NCBI GenBank assembly: GCA_964560135.1
Contig: CAZLKN010000007.1
Span: forward strand, 1-64,000
DNA: 64,000 nucleotides
Direction of reading: 5' to 3'
Source: CAZLKN01 sp964560135
GTDB lineage: Bacteria > Actinomycetota > JAICYB01
Part shown: one piece after another, positions 43,387 through 51,901 of the stretch
How positions within the stretch are numbered: the stretch's first letter is position 1
Layout: each line of letters begins with the position of its first letter
Translations under genes and position numbers: made by a program
The notes under the pieces: generated by a model
Database searches by the model: none
What the model was told of the DNA's origin: nothing
The model's input: the letters and a program-made list of their open reading frames with translations, nothing else

Positions 43387-43776
43387 ATGCGTGAGCGGAT
43401 CCGCACCGAGGACGGCCAGGTCTCCTCCTGGCTGATCAAGCTGATCATCGTGGTCGGCGTGGTCGGATTCGCGCTCCTGGAAGGGGGCGCGGTGGTGATC
43501 AACCGGATCCAGGCTCAGGATGCCGCGGGCCGGGCCGCCAGCGAAGCCGGGTTCGTCTACTCGAACAGGGGCGATGTGGACGCCGCCACCCGCCGGGCGA
43601 CCGATATCGTCGAGCAACTCGGCGCCGAGTTCGTCGGGCTGGCGGTCGACCAGGCAGACCGGGAGGTTGCGGTCACGGTCACCAAGACCGCGAACACCCG
43701 GCTGCTGCACCGGTTCGAACAAACCGCCGGCCTGACGGAAGCCGAGGTCACCGAACGGGCCCCCATGCGGGAATAG
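43387..43776 (+). CDS. Small single-pass membrane protein after murJ
   Basis: The 129-residue product starts at ATG 43387, 11 bp after murJ, and has one N-terminal helix (SWLIKLIIVVGVVGFALLEGGAVVI) with an extracellular helical domain rich in Ala/Asp/Thr (DAAGRAASEAGFVYSNRGDVDAATRRATDIVEQL). The layout recalls TadE-like or pseudopilin-like small proteins, but no defining motif is seen. The longer frame that overlaps murJ is a shadow. It is probably part of the murJ operon. Function unknown. Confidence 0.65.
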   Translation: MRERIRTEDGQVSSWLIKLIIVVGVVGFALLEGGAVVINRIQAQDAAGRAASEAGFVYSNRGDVDAATRRATDIVEQLGAEFVGLAVDQADREVAVTVTKTANTRLLHRFEQTAGLTEAEVTERAPMRE

Positions 43777-43859
43777 ACGCCGGGACACCGCCCGGTAGGC
43801 TGCTATGGGTACGCGCCGGTGGTCGGTACCGGAAGTCGACGAGAGACGGAGGGATGCAC

Positions 43860-44699
43860 GTGGCGAACGTCAGGATCGTGACCGACTCGGCGGCGGACCT
43901 GCCCGCCGATCTGGCGGCCTCCCGCGGGATCAGTGTGGTCCCCCTCACGATCCGGTTCGGTCAGGAGAGCTTCCTGAGCGGCGTCGACCTGACCCCGGAC
44001 GCCTTCTGGGAACGGATGACCACCTCGGCGGAGGGTCCCGCCACCGCCGCCCCCAGCGCCGGTACGTTCGAGGAGTTGTACCGGCGCCTCGCCGACGAGG
44101 GGGCCCAGGGAATCGTGTCGGTGCACCTGTCCTCCAAGCTGTCCGCCACCTACCAGTCCGCGACGGTGGCGGCGAAGGAGGCGCCGATCCCCGTCGAGGT
44201 CGTGGACACCCTCGGGGTGTCCGCCGCCACCGGGCTGGCGGCCCTCGCCGCGGCCGACCTCGCAGACACGGGATCCGGCGCCGCGGACATCGCCGCCCAA
44301 CTCACGGATCTGCGAGGCCGGACCGGGCTGTATGCCGTCATCGACACGCTCGAGTACCTGCGCCGGGGGGGCCGGATCGGCGGCGCTCAGGCGCTGCTCG
44401 GAACGATGCTCAAGGTGAAGCCGGTGATCAGCCTCCAGGACGGCGTGGTGGAACCGGTCGGCCGCGTCCGCACCCGCGCCAAGGCCCTCGAACATCTGGC
44501 CGGCATCCTCCGCCAGGCCGGCGACCACATCGAACGCCTCGTCGTCGTGAACGGCAACGCCCCCGACATCGACGCGTTCCTCGATCTGGTTCGGGGCGTG
44601 GTCGAGCTGGCTTCCGACGACGTCTGGACACTCGGCCCCGTGGTCGGAGCCCATGCGGGCCCCGGCGTGGTAGGGGTCGCGTTCATCACGAAAGCCTGA
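43860..44699 (+). CDS. DegV-family fatty-acid-binding protein
   Basis: The 279-residue protein begins ANVRIVTDSAADLPADLA and shows the DegV motifs, including SVHLSSKLSATYQSA and GRIGGAQALLGTMLKVKPVI. DegV/FakB proteins bind a fatty acid and, with a FakA kinase, feed acyl phosphate to lipid synthesis; no FakA is in the window. GTG 43860 is preferred because GGAGGG lies 6 nt upstream; ATG 43854 would leave almost no spacing. The stop overlaps the pseudokinase start by one base (TGATG). Confidence 0.92.
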   Translation: MANVRIVTDSAADLPADLAASRGISVVPLTIRFGQESFLSGVDLTPDAFWERMTTSAEGPATAAPSAGTFEELYRRLADEGAQGIVSVHLSSKLSATYQSATVAAKEAPIPVEVVDTLGVSAATGLAALAAADLADTGSGAADIAAQLTDLRGRTGLYAVIDTLEYLRRGGRIGGAQALLGTMLKVKPVISLQDGVVEPVGRVRTRAKALEHLAGILRQAGDHIERLVVVNGNAPDIDAFLDLVRGVVELASDDVWTLGPVVGAHAGPGVVGVAFITKA

Positions 44700-45952
44700 T
44701 GCCGGGCCACCTGGCCCAGGGTTACCGGGTCGGCGGGCGGTACCTGCTCGAGGCGGAGCTCGGCCAGGGGTCGGTCAGCACGGTCTGGAGAGCCTTCGAC
44801 GACCGCCTGGAGCGGCGCGTCGCGGTCAGGCTCTACGACCCCGAACTCGACCGCTCACTCCTCGAGGACCGCACGGGGCTCGCCGCGTCCCTCACGCATC
44901 CGCGCGTCGTGCGCATCTTCGATTCCGGCGTCGAAGCCGGGCACTTCTACACCGTCAGCGAGCTCCTGCCTGGATCCCTCGCCTGGGCCCGGCTCCCCCT
45001 GGAACCCGACGAAGCGGCCAGGATCGCCGACCAGATCGCCGAAGCCCTCGAGCACGCTCATCAGCGCGGGATCGCGCACGGCGGACTGCATCCGGGCAAC
45101 GTCCTGCTCTCCGAACAGGGCGTGAAGGTCTCGGACTTCTCTCTGGCCGGCCGCAGCCTCGACGGCCTTCCCGCCATGCCGCAGGATCTCCGAGATCTGG
45201 GTCGACTCCTCTACCTGGTCCTGACGGGTTCCGGATCCCGCCCCCTGCCGGACCGGCCGCGCGGGCTGGCCGCGATCGTGCACAAGCTTCGCGAGGGCGC
45301 CTATCCGGCGGCTGTCCACGTCCGCTCGGAGCTGCGCGCCCTCGGCCCCCGTGAGACCGACGAGTCCCGACCGCGCGTGGTGCCCATCCTCGCGGGCGTC
45401 GTCGTCGTGCTCCTCGCCGTCGTCGTGTTCGGCGCGACCCGTCTGGGAGACCGTCCGGGGAATCCTCCCGCTCCGTCCCCGGGCACGCGCATCATCGGAA
45501 CTCCGCTGACGATCGCCACGGTGCAGGACTTCGATCCCCTGGGCGACGAACGCGAGAACCGGGCCACGGTGGAGACGATCTACGACGGTGATCCGCAGAC
45601 CTTCTGGTCAACGGAGCGCTACCGCGCCTCCCCCGACTTCTCGGGCTTGAAGGAGGGCGTGGGGGTGATCTTCGATCTCGGCGAGCCGAGCGAGGTCGGA
45701 AAGGCCCAGATCCTGTTCGCCACCCCGGGGTGCTCCTACGAGATCCGGTACTCCACTTCACGGTCCCGCAGGGTGGAGGACTGGGAGACGGCGGCCTCGG
45801 CCGCCGACACCTCTGCCACCAGCGGCATCGAGTTCCCCGCCGCGGAATCCAGATGGTGGCTGCTGTGGATCACCGGACTGACGGAGAGCGTCCCGGGGGC
45901 CAGGGGCGCCTTCGCCTGCGCCGTCGCCGAGGTCGACCTCTACGCACCGTGA
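44699..45952 (+). CDS. Membrane pseudokinase with extracellular discoidin-like domain
   Basis: The 417-residue product starts at ATG 44699. The kinase-like domain (about residues 8-215) begins YRVGGRYLLEAELGQGSVSTVWRA, but the VAVK lysine is Arg (VAVR, about 41), the catalytic HRD is HGG (GLHPGN follows, about 127), and DFG is DFS. It therefore cannot act as a normal kinase. One helix (about 228-246) leads to an extracellular domain resembling an F5/8-C (discoidin) fold: TFWSTERY, GVIFDLG and a Cys pair. Mycobacterial MviN has the same pseudokinase-helix-sugar-binding tail fused to MurJ, which PknB phosphorylates to recruit FhaA. Here the module is a separate gene near murJ. Confidence 0.88.
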   Translation: MPGHLAQGYRVGGRYLLEAELGQGSVSTVWRAFDDRLERRVAVRLYDPELDRSLLEDRTGLAASLTHPRVVRIFDSGVEAGHFYTVSELLPGSLAWARLPLEPDEAARIADQIAEALEHAHQRGIAHGGLHPGNVLLSEQGVKVSDFSLAGRSLDGLPAMPQDLRDLGRLLYLVLTGSGSRPLPDRPRGLAAIVHKLREGAYPAAVHVRSELRALGPRETDESRPRVVPILAGVVVVLLAVVVFGATRLGDRPGNPPAPSPGTRIIGTPLTIATVQDFDPLGDERENRATVETIYDGDPQTFWSTERYRASPDFSGLKEGVGVIFDLGEPSEVGKAQILFATPGCSYEIRYSTSRSRRVEDWETAASAADTSATSGIEFPAAESRWWLLWITGLTESVPGARGAFACAVAEVDLYAP

Positions 45953-45982
45953 CCGAACGCGCGCGGGCGGCCCGGCGGCGCA

Positions 45983-45988
45983 TAGTCT
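45983..45988 (+). promoter_or_regulatory. -10 box (TAGTCT) of trxB promoter
   Basis: TAGTCT lies in the 81-bp gap before trxB and predicts a leader of about 40 nt that includes the GGAGG site. No -35 is evident. Confidence 0.4.
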
Positions 45989-46033
45989 CAGGTTGGGAAT
46001 ACGAGACCACGGCCATGCGTTCGGAGGAATGTG

Positions 46034-47005
46034 ATGAACGACGAGCAGACCACGCCCACAGCCGGCTCGGGTGATCGCCCCGTCCGCAAGGTGATCATCA
46101 TCGGTTCCGGCCCGGCCGGGTTCACCGCGGCCCTGTACGCCGCGCGCGCCGACCTCGAACCCCTCATGTTCGAGGGGGCCGAGTGGGGCGGACAGCTCAT
46201 GATCACCACCGATGTCGAGAACTACCCCGGGTTCCCCGACGGCATCCAGGGCCCGGACATGATGGAACTGTTCCGCAAGCAGGCGCAGCGGTTCGGCGCC
46301 GAGATCGTCACCGCTCACGTGACCCGGGTCGACCTGTCCACGCGGCCCTTCAAGGTCTTCGTCGGCGACGACCTCCACCTGGCCAGCTCGGTCATCGTCA
46401 GCACGGGTGCGGTCGCACGAACGCTCGGGATCCCCGGGGAACGGGAGTACACGGGACACGGACTCTCCTACTGCGCCACCTGTGACGGCTTCTTCTTCCG
46501 CGACAAGGACATCGCCGTGATCGGCGGTGGCGACACCGCGATGGAGGAGGCCATGTTCCTGACACGCTTCGGACGCAAGGTCACCGTCATCCACCGCCGG
46601 GACGAGCTGCGTGCCTCGAAGATCATGCAGGAGCGGGCCTTCGCCAACGACAAGGTCTCCTTCGTCTGGGACACGACCGCGACCTCGGTCGTCGGCGAGG
46701 AGGGCCGGCTCACCGGCCTGCAGCTGAAGAACACGAAGACGGGCGAGGAGTCGTTCATGGCCGCCGACGGCGTGTTCATCGCCATCGGCCACGATCCCGC
46801 CACGAAGATCTTCGAGGGCCAGCTCGACATGGACGACGAAGGCTACATCCGGGTGCAGTCGCAGGCGTCTCGAACCTCGGTGGAGGGTGTGTTCGCCGGC
46901 GGCGACTGCGTGGATCACGTCTACCGGCAGGCCGTCACGGCCGCCGGCATGGGCTGCATGGCGGCAATCGACGCCGAGCGCTGGCTCGAATCCCAGGACC
47001 AGTAG
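46034..47005 (+). CDS. trxB: Thioredoxin reductase
   Basis: The 323-residue flavoprotein has the FAD-binding GSGPAGFTAALYAARA at the N-terminus, CATC (about residue 146) as the redox disulfide, and the NADPH motif GGGDTAMEEA. VEGVFAGGDCVDHVYRQAVTAAG is the second FAD contact. It reduces TrxA. ATG 46034 is preferred over GTG 46031 because of GGAGG 6 nt upstream. The family is usually cotranscribed with trxA, but here an enolase-superfamily gene lies between them. Confidence 0.97.
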   Translation: MNDEQTTPTAGSGDRPVRKVIIIGSGPAGFTAALYAARADLEPLMFEGAEWGGQLMITTDVENYPGFPDGIQGPDMMELFRKQAQRFGAEIVTAHVTRVDLSTRPFKVFVGDDLHLASSVIVSTGAVARTLGIPGEREYTGHGLSYCATCDGFFFRDKDIAVIGGGDTAMEEAMFLTRFGRKVTVIHRRDELRASKIMQERAFANDKVSFVWDTTATSVVGEEGRLTGLQLKNTKTGEESFMAADGVFIAIGHDPATKIFEGQLDMDDEGYIRVQSQASRTSVEGVFAGGDCVDHVYRQAVTAAGMGCMAAIDAERWLESQDQ

Positions 47006-47048
47006 CCGCCGGGAAGCGCCCGATTCGTCCGCTCCGGGACCGTCCGGG

Positions 47049-47054
47049 TACAGT
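47049..47054 (+). promoter_or_regulatory. -10 box (TACAGT) of leaderless promoter
   Basis: TACAGT ends exactly 7 nt before ATG 47062, so the enolase-superfamily gene is probably transcribed separately from trxB and leaderless. Confidence 0.55.
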
Positions 47055-47061
47055 CGGCGGC

Positions 47062-48198
47062 ATGAAGATCGAGAGCATCGAGGCATGGGTGTGTCACTTC
47101 CCCCTGCCGAGGCCCTTCAGCCCGTCATGGGTCCCGGGCGCGCCGTCGGAGGCGAACTCCTGCGTGGTCTACCGGGTACGCACCGACGACGGCCTCGAAG
47201 GGGTCGCCGGAGGCATCGCGGTGTTCGAGGAGGCCAAGGGCTACCTCCCGCTGCTCCAGGTGTATCTCACGGGGCGTGAGGTCACGAGCGTCGAAGACAT
47301 CCTCAAGACCCTGCGGTCGGCCCACCAGATCCTGGGCTACCGGGGATGGCACATCGAGATGGCGCTGTGGGACATCATCGGGAAGGCCGCCGGACTGCCG
47401 GTGTACAAGTTGCTCGGCGGAGCCCGCGACCGGCTCACCGCCTACGCGTCCACCGGCGAGCTGAAGACACCCGAGCGCCACGTCGAAACCTGCCAGCAGC
47501 TCAAGGAGCTCGGTTTCTCCGCCATCAAGCTGCGCGTCCGCCACCCGACCATCGCCGAGGACGTTGCCGTGGTGGAGGCGGTGCGGGAGGAGTTCGGGGA
47601 CCTCACGATCATGGTGGACGCCAACCAGGGTTGGCGCGTCCACGGTCTCGGTCCGTACCCCGAGTGGGATTTCAAGCGCGCCGTGAACTTCGCCCGCGAA
47701 TGCGAGGATCTCGATGTTCACTGGCTCGAAGAGCCGCTCTACCAGCACGACTACGAGGGGTACGCCGCGCTGCGGGCCCAGACCGACGTGCGGATCGCAG
47801 GCGGCGAGATGCTGTGCGAGCTGCACCCCTTCCGCGAGCATCTGCAGCGCGGCGGCCTCGACCTCGTGCAGCCCGACGCCGCCCTGTCCGGCGGGATCTG
47901 GATGTCCCGGAAGATCTCCGTGCTGGCGGAGGCCTTCGGAGCCGAGTATGCACCGCACACGTGGACCAACGGCATCGGCCTGGCCGCCAACCTTCACTGC
48001 ATGGGCGCGGCGCCCAACGCCTCCTATTGCGAATTCCCGTTCGAGCCCGGGTCCTGGATCCCGGAGGTTCGCGACGCGATGCTCACCGCCCCCCTCGAAG
48101 TGGACGAGGACGGGACCATCGGTGTTCCACAGAGGCCGGGACTGGGTATCGACATCGATTGGGGGCGCGTGGAGGCGAACGGTACGCCGATCCACTGA
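47062..48198 (+). CDS. Mandelate racemase/muconate lactonizing enzyme-family protein
   Basis: The 378-residue protein belongs to the enolase superfamily. Visible features are IKLRVRHP (acid-base Lys region), VDANQGW (first metal ligand Asp), WLEEPLYQ (second, Glu), GGEML (third, Glu) and APHTW with the likely general-base His on the opposite face. Members abstract a proton next to a carboxylate in sugar-acid dehydration or racemisation. The substrate cannot be told. It is inserted between trxB and trxA, which are adjacent in most actinobacteria. Confidence 0.9.
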   Translation: MKIESIEAWVCHFPLPRPFSPSWVPGAPSEANSCVVYRVRTDDGLEGVAGGIAVFEEAKGYLPLLQVYLTGREVTSVEDILKTLRSAHQILGYRGWHIEMALWDIIGKAAGLPVYKLLGGARDRLTAYASTGELKTPERHVETCQQLKELGFSAIKLRVRHPTIAEDVAVVEAVREEFGDLTIMVDANQGWRVHGLGPYPEWDFKRAVNFARECEDLDVHWLEEPLYQHDYEGYAALRAQTDVRIAGGEMLCELHPFREHLQRGGLDLVQPDAALSGGIWMSRKISVLAEAFGAEYAPHTWTNGIGLAANLHCMGAAPNASYCEFPFEPGSWIPEVRDAMLTAPLEVDEDGTIGVPQRPGLGIDIDWGRVEANGTPIH

Positions 48199-48224
48199 AC
48201 GCACGAGGAGAGGACGGTCCCGGC

Positions 48225-48230
48225 TAGAAT
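48225..48230 (+). promoter_or_regulatory. -10 box (TAGAAT) of trxA promoter
   Basis: TAGAAT matches the -10 consensus well and lies 36 nt before the trxA ATG, leaving room for the GGAGGA site. No -35 is evident. Confidence 0.45.
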
Positions 48231-48266
48231 CGAGGGACACGACGACCACGTCCGGAGGATACGACC

Positions 48267-48590
48267 ATGGCCGAAATCACCGAACTGACCACCGGCACCT
48301 TCGAGGACTCGATCAGCGGCGACACACCCGTGCTCGTCGATTTCTGGGCCGAGTGGTGCGCGCCCTGCCGGGCCGTCGCACCGATCCTCGAAGAGATCGC
48401 CACCGAGGAATCGGATCGTCTGCGGATCGCGAAGCTGAATGTCGACGAACATCCCGACATCCCGCAACGCTTCGGGATCATGAGCATCCCGACCTTGATG
48501 CTGTTCGCGAAGGGTGAGGAGAAAGCCCGCATGGTGGGGGCCCGGGCGAAGGAACAACTCCTCAAGGAGCTCGAGCCCCACCTCGGCTGA
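48267..48590 (+). CDS. trxA: Thioredoxin
   Basis: The 107-residue protein has the active-site WCAPC (about residues 30-34, as WAEWCAPCRAVAPI) and the cis-Pro segment GIMSIPTLMLF. It reduces protein disulfides with electrons from TrxB. ATG 48267 follows CCGGAGG. It is 10 bp before the cwlM-like gene and probably cotranscribed with it, as in mycobacteria. Confidence 0.97.
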   Translation: MAEITELTTGTFEDSISGDTPVLVDFWAEWCAPCRAVAPILEEIATEESDRLRIAKLNVDEHPDIPQRFGIMSIPTLMLFAKGEEKARMVGARAKEQLLKELEPHLG

Positions 48591-48600
48591 GACGCCTCAC

Positions 48601-49662
48601 GTGGCCGAAAACCTGCTTCCCCGCCTCCAGCTCGGTGATTCGGGCGGCGCCGTTCTGGACGTCCAGGCCAAGCTCTCCGCCCTCGGCTACGGCGTGGCGC
48701 CCGAAGAGCGCGGGACCTTCGGCCCCCAGACCGAGTCGGCCGTGAAGGCCTTTCAGGTGCGCCGGGGGCTCAATCCGGACGGCAGCGTCGAACAGTACAC
48801 ATGGCGCGAGCTCGTGGAGGCCGGTTGGACGCTGGGCGGCCGCATGCTGTACCTGCGGCGCCCCCCGATGCGCGGAGACGACGTCCGCGATCTCCAGTCG
48901 CGGTTGAACGCCCTCGGCTTCGACGCGGGCAAGGACGACGGGATCTTCGGTCGCGCCACCCTCGAGGCGGTGATCGACTTCCAGCGCAACGCCGGCCTGC
49001 CCGCCGACGGCATCGTGGGTCGCGCGACCGTGGACGAGCTCAACCGGTTGCGGCGCCGCATCGGGGCCGGGTCCAAGGCTCAGCTGCGCGAGCGGATCGC
49101 CCGCGAGCTGGCCGAAGGGCTCGCCGGGAAAACGGTCTTCCTCGACCCGGGACACGGGGGCCCGGACACGGGGATGCTCACCTCTCCCGGGATCCCCGAG
49201 TCCTACGTCGTCTACCGGGTTGCCGAGGCCGCGGCCGAGCACCTGCGTCAGCTCGGAGCGAATCCCGTACTGTCCCGCGCTATCCAGCAGGGACCCGACA
49301 TCGAACGGCGCTGCGAGACCGCCAACGGCGCCTCCTGCGACCTGGCCGTGTCGTTCCACCTCGCCTGCCGGCCCGAACCCGGCCCCACCGTCGTGTTCTG
49401 GTCGGTGGAGCGGACGCATTCGCGCATGGGCCGTGAACTCGCGGAGGCGGTCGGCGAGTCGCTGCGTCCACGGATCGGGCGCGGCGCTCAGATCCTCGGG
49501 CGCAACCTGCCGTTCCTCCGCCAGACGGCGATGCCGGCGGTGGTCGTCGATCTCGCTTGTCCGGGCTCAGAGCCGATCCTGGCCGAGGAGCCCTATCTGA
49601 CCAGTCTCGGGGAAGCCGTGGCGGCCGGGATCCGGGGCTACTTCGATACGGCCGAATCCTGA
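48601..49662 (+). CDS. cwlM: CwlM-like N-acetylmuramoyl-L-alanine amidase-fold protein
   Basis: The 353-residue product from GTG 48601 has two peptidoglycan-binding domains (LGDSGGAVLDVQAKLSALGYG and MRGDDVRDLQSRLNALGFD) and an Amidase_3 domain from about residue 178. FLDPGHGG supplies one zinc His, SFHLAC the second, with a Glu in IPESYVVY between them; the expected catalytic Glu near the end is Asp (VVVDLACPG). In mycobacteria CwlM is a cytoplasmic, PknB-phosphorylated activator of MurA, and no signal peptide is seen here either. A regulatory role is likelier than wall hydrolysis. Confidence 0.9.
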   Translation: MAENLLPRLQLGDSGGAVLDVQAKLSALGYGVAPEERGTFGPQTESAVKAFQVRRGLNPDGSVEQYTWRELVEAGWTLGGRMLYLRRPPMRGDDVRDLQSRLNALGFDAGKDDGIFGRATLEAVIDFQRNAGLPADGIVGRATVDELNRLRRRIGAGSKAQLRERIARELAEGLAGKTVFLDPGHGGPDTGMLTSPGIPESYVVYRVAEAAAEHLRQLGANPVLSRAIQQGPDIERRCETANGASCDLAVSFHLACRPEPGPTVVFWSVERTHSRMGRELAEAVGESLRPRIGRGAQILGRNLPFLRQTAMPAVVVDLACPGSEPILAEEPYLTSLGEAVAAGIRGYFDTAES

Positions 49663-49711
49663 TCCGACCACCTCTCTCGCCGCCGGGCCGTCTTTGCCGC
49701 ACAATAGTGGG

Positions 49712-50947
49712 ATGCCGCACGTGACCGATCCCTTCAGGGACCGTTACGCGCTCCGTGCCGCGGGGATGTCGGGCTCGGAGATCCGCGCCCTGTTCGCGGT
49801 CCTCGACTTTCCCGAGATCATCTCGCTGGCCGGAGGCAATACCTACACGGAGGCGATCGCCGGCCGCGTGGCCGACTGCGTACAGTCCGTGATGGCCCGG
49901 GCCAGCGACGAGGCGCTCCGCTACGGTCCCGCCGGCGGGCTCGCCGTCCTCCGTCGCCGTCTGGCCGAGCTCATGGCCTCCCAGGGCATCGAGGCCGACC
50001 CCCACCACGTCCTGATCACCGACGGCGCCCAGCAGGCGCTCGAGCTGTTGGGCAAGATCTTCCTGGATCCAGGCGACATCGTCCTGACGGAGGCACCCAC
50101 CTACGTCGGTGCGCTCGGAGCCTTCTCCTCGTACCAGGCGGACATGCGCTCGGTGGAGATGGACGACGACGGCCTGGTCCCCGAGGCCCTCGAGGAGACC
50201 CTCCGACGCCTCGACTCCGAGGGGCGCCGGGCCAAGTTCCTGTACCTGGTCCCCACCTTCCAAAACCCCAGCGGGGTGACCCTTCTCGGCTCGCGGCGGG
50301 AGCGGATCCTCGAGATCTGCCGTGCCGCCGACCTGCTGGTGATCGAGGACGACCCCTACACCCAGGTCCGCTTCGAGGGTGAGCATGTCCCACCGATGCG
50401 CGCGATGTCGTCGGAGGGCGTGATCTACCTGGGCACCCTTTCGAAGGTCTTCTCGCCCGGAATGCGCGTCGGCTGGGTACTGGCCCCCGAGCCTGTGCGA
50501 GAGCGGCTGGTCCTGGCCAAGGAGGCCGCCGACCTCTGCACCTCGCCGTTCACCCAGCTCGTCGCCGAGGAGTACCTCGGATCCAGCCATCTCGAGGAGG
50601 ACCTGCAGCTCATCCGCAAGGTCTATCGCGAGCGTCGCGACGCGATGACCGACGCGATCGCCACCCACTTCCCGGACGCGGCCCGCTACCGTCTGCCCGA
50701 GGGTGGCCTCTTCCTGTGGGTGACCCTGCCCGCCCCCCTGGACACCAAGGCCATGCTCGCCCGGGCCCTCGAGGAAGGGGCGGCCTATGTCCCGGGCACG
50801 GCCTTCTATCCCCGCAAGCGCGACGGACGCCGCTCCATGCGCCTCAACTTCTCCTATCCCTCCCTCGCGGACATCGAGGAAGGGATCCGCCGCCTCGGCG
50901 CCGTCGTCACCGACGAGCTCGAGCTGGCCCGCACCCTGGAGCTGTAG
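49712..50947 (+). CDS. PLP-dependent aminotransferase (class I/II, LysN or MocR-like group)
   Basis: The 411-residue protein has the fold-type I pattern: RYGPAGGLAVLRRRLAELM, ITDGAQQALELLGKIFLDPGD, PTFQNPSGVT (substrate-site Asn-Pro), EDDPYTQVRF, and the PLP-binding Lys in LGTLSKVFSPGMRVGW. It lacks the N-terminal winged helix of MocR regulators and resembles 2-aminoadipate or aromatic aminotransferases. ATG 49712 was chosen over TTG 49694, which has no ribosome-binding site. It ends one base before the Ddl-like gene. The substrate is unknown. Confidence 0.9.
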   Translation: MPHVTDPFRDRYALRAAGMSGSEIRALFAVLDFPEIISLAGGNTYTEAIAGRVADCVQSVMARASDEALRYGPAGGLAVLRRRLAELMASQGIEADPHHVLITDGAQQALELLGKIFLDPGDIVLTEAPTYVGALGAFSSYQADMRSVEMDDDGLVPEALEETLRRLDSEGRRAKFLYLVPTFQNPSGVTLLGSRRERILEICRAADLLVIEDDPYTQVRFEGEHVPPMRAMSSEGVIYLGTLSKVFSPGMRVGWVLAPEPVRERLVLAKEAADLCTSPFTQLVAEEYLGSSHLEEDLQLIRKVYRERRDAMTDAIATHFPDAARYRLPEGGLFLWVTLPAPLDTKAMLARALEEGAAYVPGTAFYPRKRDGRRSMRLNFSYPSLADIEEGIRRLGAVVTDELELARTLEL

Positions 50948-51889
50948 ATGGCCGCGGTGGCCGTGGTCCGCGGCGGGCGTTCGCTGGAGCGTGAGATCTC
51001 GCTTCGTTCGGGGCATCACGTCGCAGCCGCGCTCCGCAGCCTCGGGCACGACGTCGAAGAGCTCGATGTCGACGAACGGTTGGGCCATGCGCTGGAGCGT
51101 TGCGATGCCGCCTTCGTCGCCCTGCACGGCCGCGACGGCGAGGACGGGACGATCCAGGCGATCCTGCACGCGCTCGGCGTGCCCTACACAGGGTCCGGGC
51201 CCCTGGCCTGTCACCTGTGTTTCGACAAGGCGTTCGCCAAAGGGCTCCTGCGCAGGGCGGGTATCCCGACCCCCGACTCCTTCGTGATCTCTGCCGAGGC
51301 CGTGCGCCGCATGGGCGCGGGGGTGGCCGTCCGGGTGGCCGCCGACCGGATCGGCTATCCGATCGTCGTGAAACCCGCCGCCCAGGGCAGTGCCCTGGGG
51401 CTGGTGGTGGTGGACGAGGCCGAGGAGCTCTCTTCGGCCGTGATGACCGCCTTCAACCACGGTGACCGCGTGCTGCTCGAGCGTTTCGTCGACGGCTGCG
51501 AGCTCGCGGTCAGCGTCCTGGGGCAGCCCCTGGAGGCTCTTCCCCCCGTCGAGATCCGCACCACCCATCGCGTCTTCGATTTCCAGGCCCGCGTCAGTCC
51601 CGGCGCAGCGGACTACCTGTGCCCCGCGGACCTTCCCCCCGACCAGATCCGTGCCGCCGAGGAGGTCGCGGTGAAGGCCTGCGAGCCGTTCGGTATCCGC
51701 GACTTCGCCCGGGTGGATCTGATCGTCACCCCCGATGGGCCGCAGATCCTCGAGATCAATCCCTGTCCGGGGCTGACCGAAAGCAGCCTTTTGCCACTCT
51801 CCGTGGTCGAATCGGGCCGGACGTTCGACGATTTCGTGGGCACGGTGATCGAAGCCGCTTTCGCTCGCGGCGCCGGCAAGCCCGCCTGA
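50948..51889 (+). CDS. D-alanine--D-alanine ligase-like ATP-grasp protein
   Basis: The 313-residue protein follows the aminotransferase with no gap (TAG ATG). VVRGGRSLEREISLRSG, FVALHGRDGEDGTIQ, VPYTGSGPLACHLCFDKAFAK and VVKPAAQGSALG are Ddl motifs. The metal and substrate end reads RVDLIVTPDGPQILEINPCPGLTESSLLP, where most Ddl enzymes have NTLPGMT. Ddl joins two D-Ala for peptidoglycan; the altered loop could change the second substrate. It may also be a second, non-housekeeping ligase. No other wall-precursor gene is adjacent. Confidence 0.82.
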   Translation: MAAVAVVRGGRSLEREISLRSGHHVAAALRSLGHDVEELDVDERLGHALERCDAAFVALHGRDGEDGTIQAILHALGVPYTGSGPLACHLCFDKAFAKGLLRRAGIPTPDSFVISAEAVRRMGAGVAVRVAADRIGYPIVVKPAAQGSALGLVVVDEAEELSSAVMTAFNHGDRVLLERFVDGCELAVSVLGQPLEALPPVEIRTTHRVFDFQARVSPGAADYLCPADLPPDQIRAAEEVAVKACEPFGIRDFARVDLIVTPDGPQILEINPCPGLTESSLLPLSVVESGRTFDDFVGTVIEAAFARGAGKPA

Positions 51890-51901
51890 CCCACCCTGCG
51901 C

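Noticed and set aside
49280..51568. 762-residue minus-strand frame opposite cwlM, aminotransferase and ddl
   Set aside because: It crosses three recognised genes; composition is typical of antisense frames in GC-rich DNA. The frame at 61502-63781 opposite recF, DUF721 and gyrB was rejected for the same reason.
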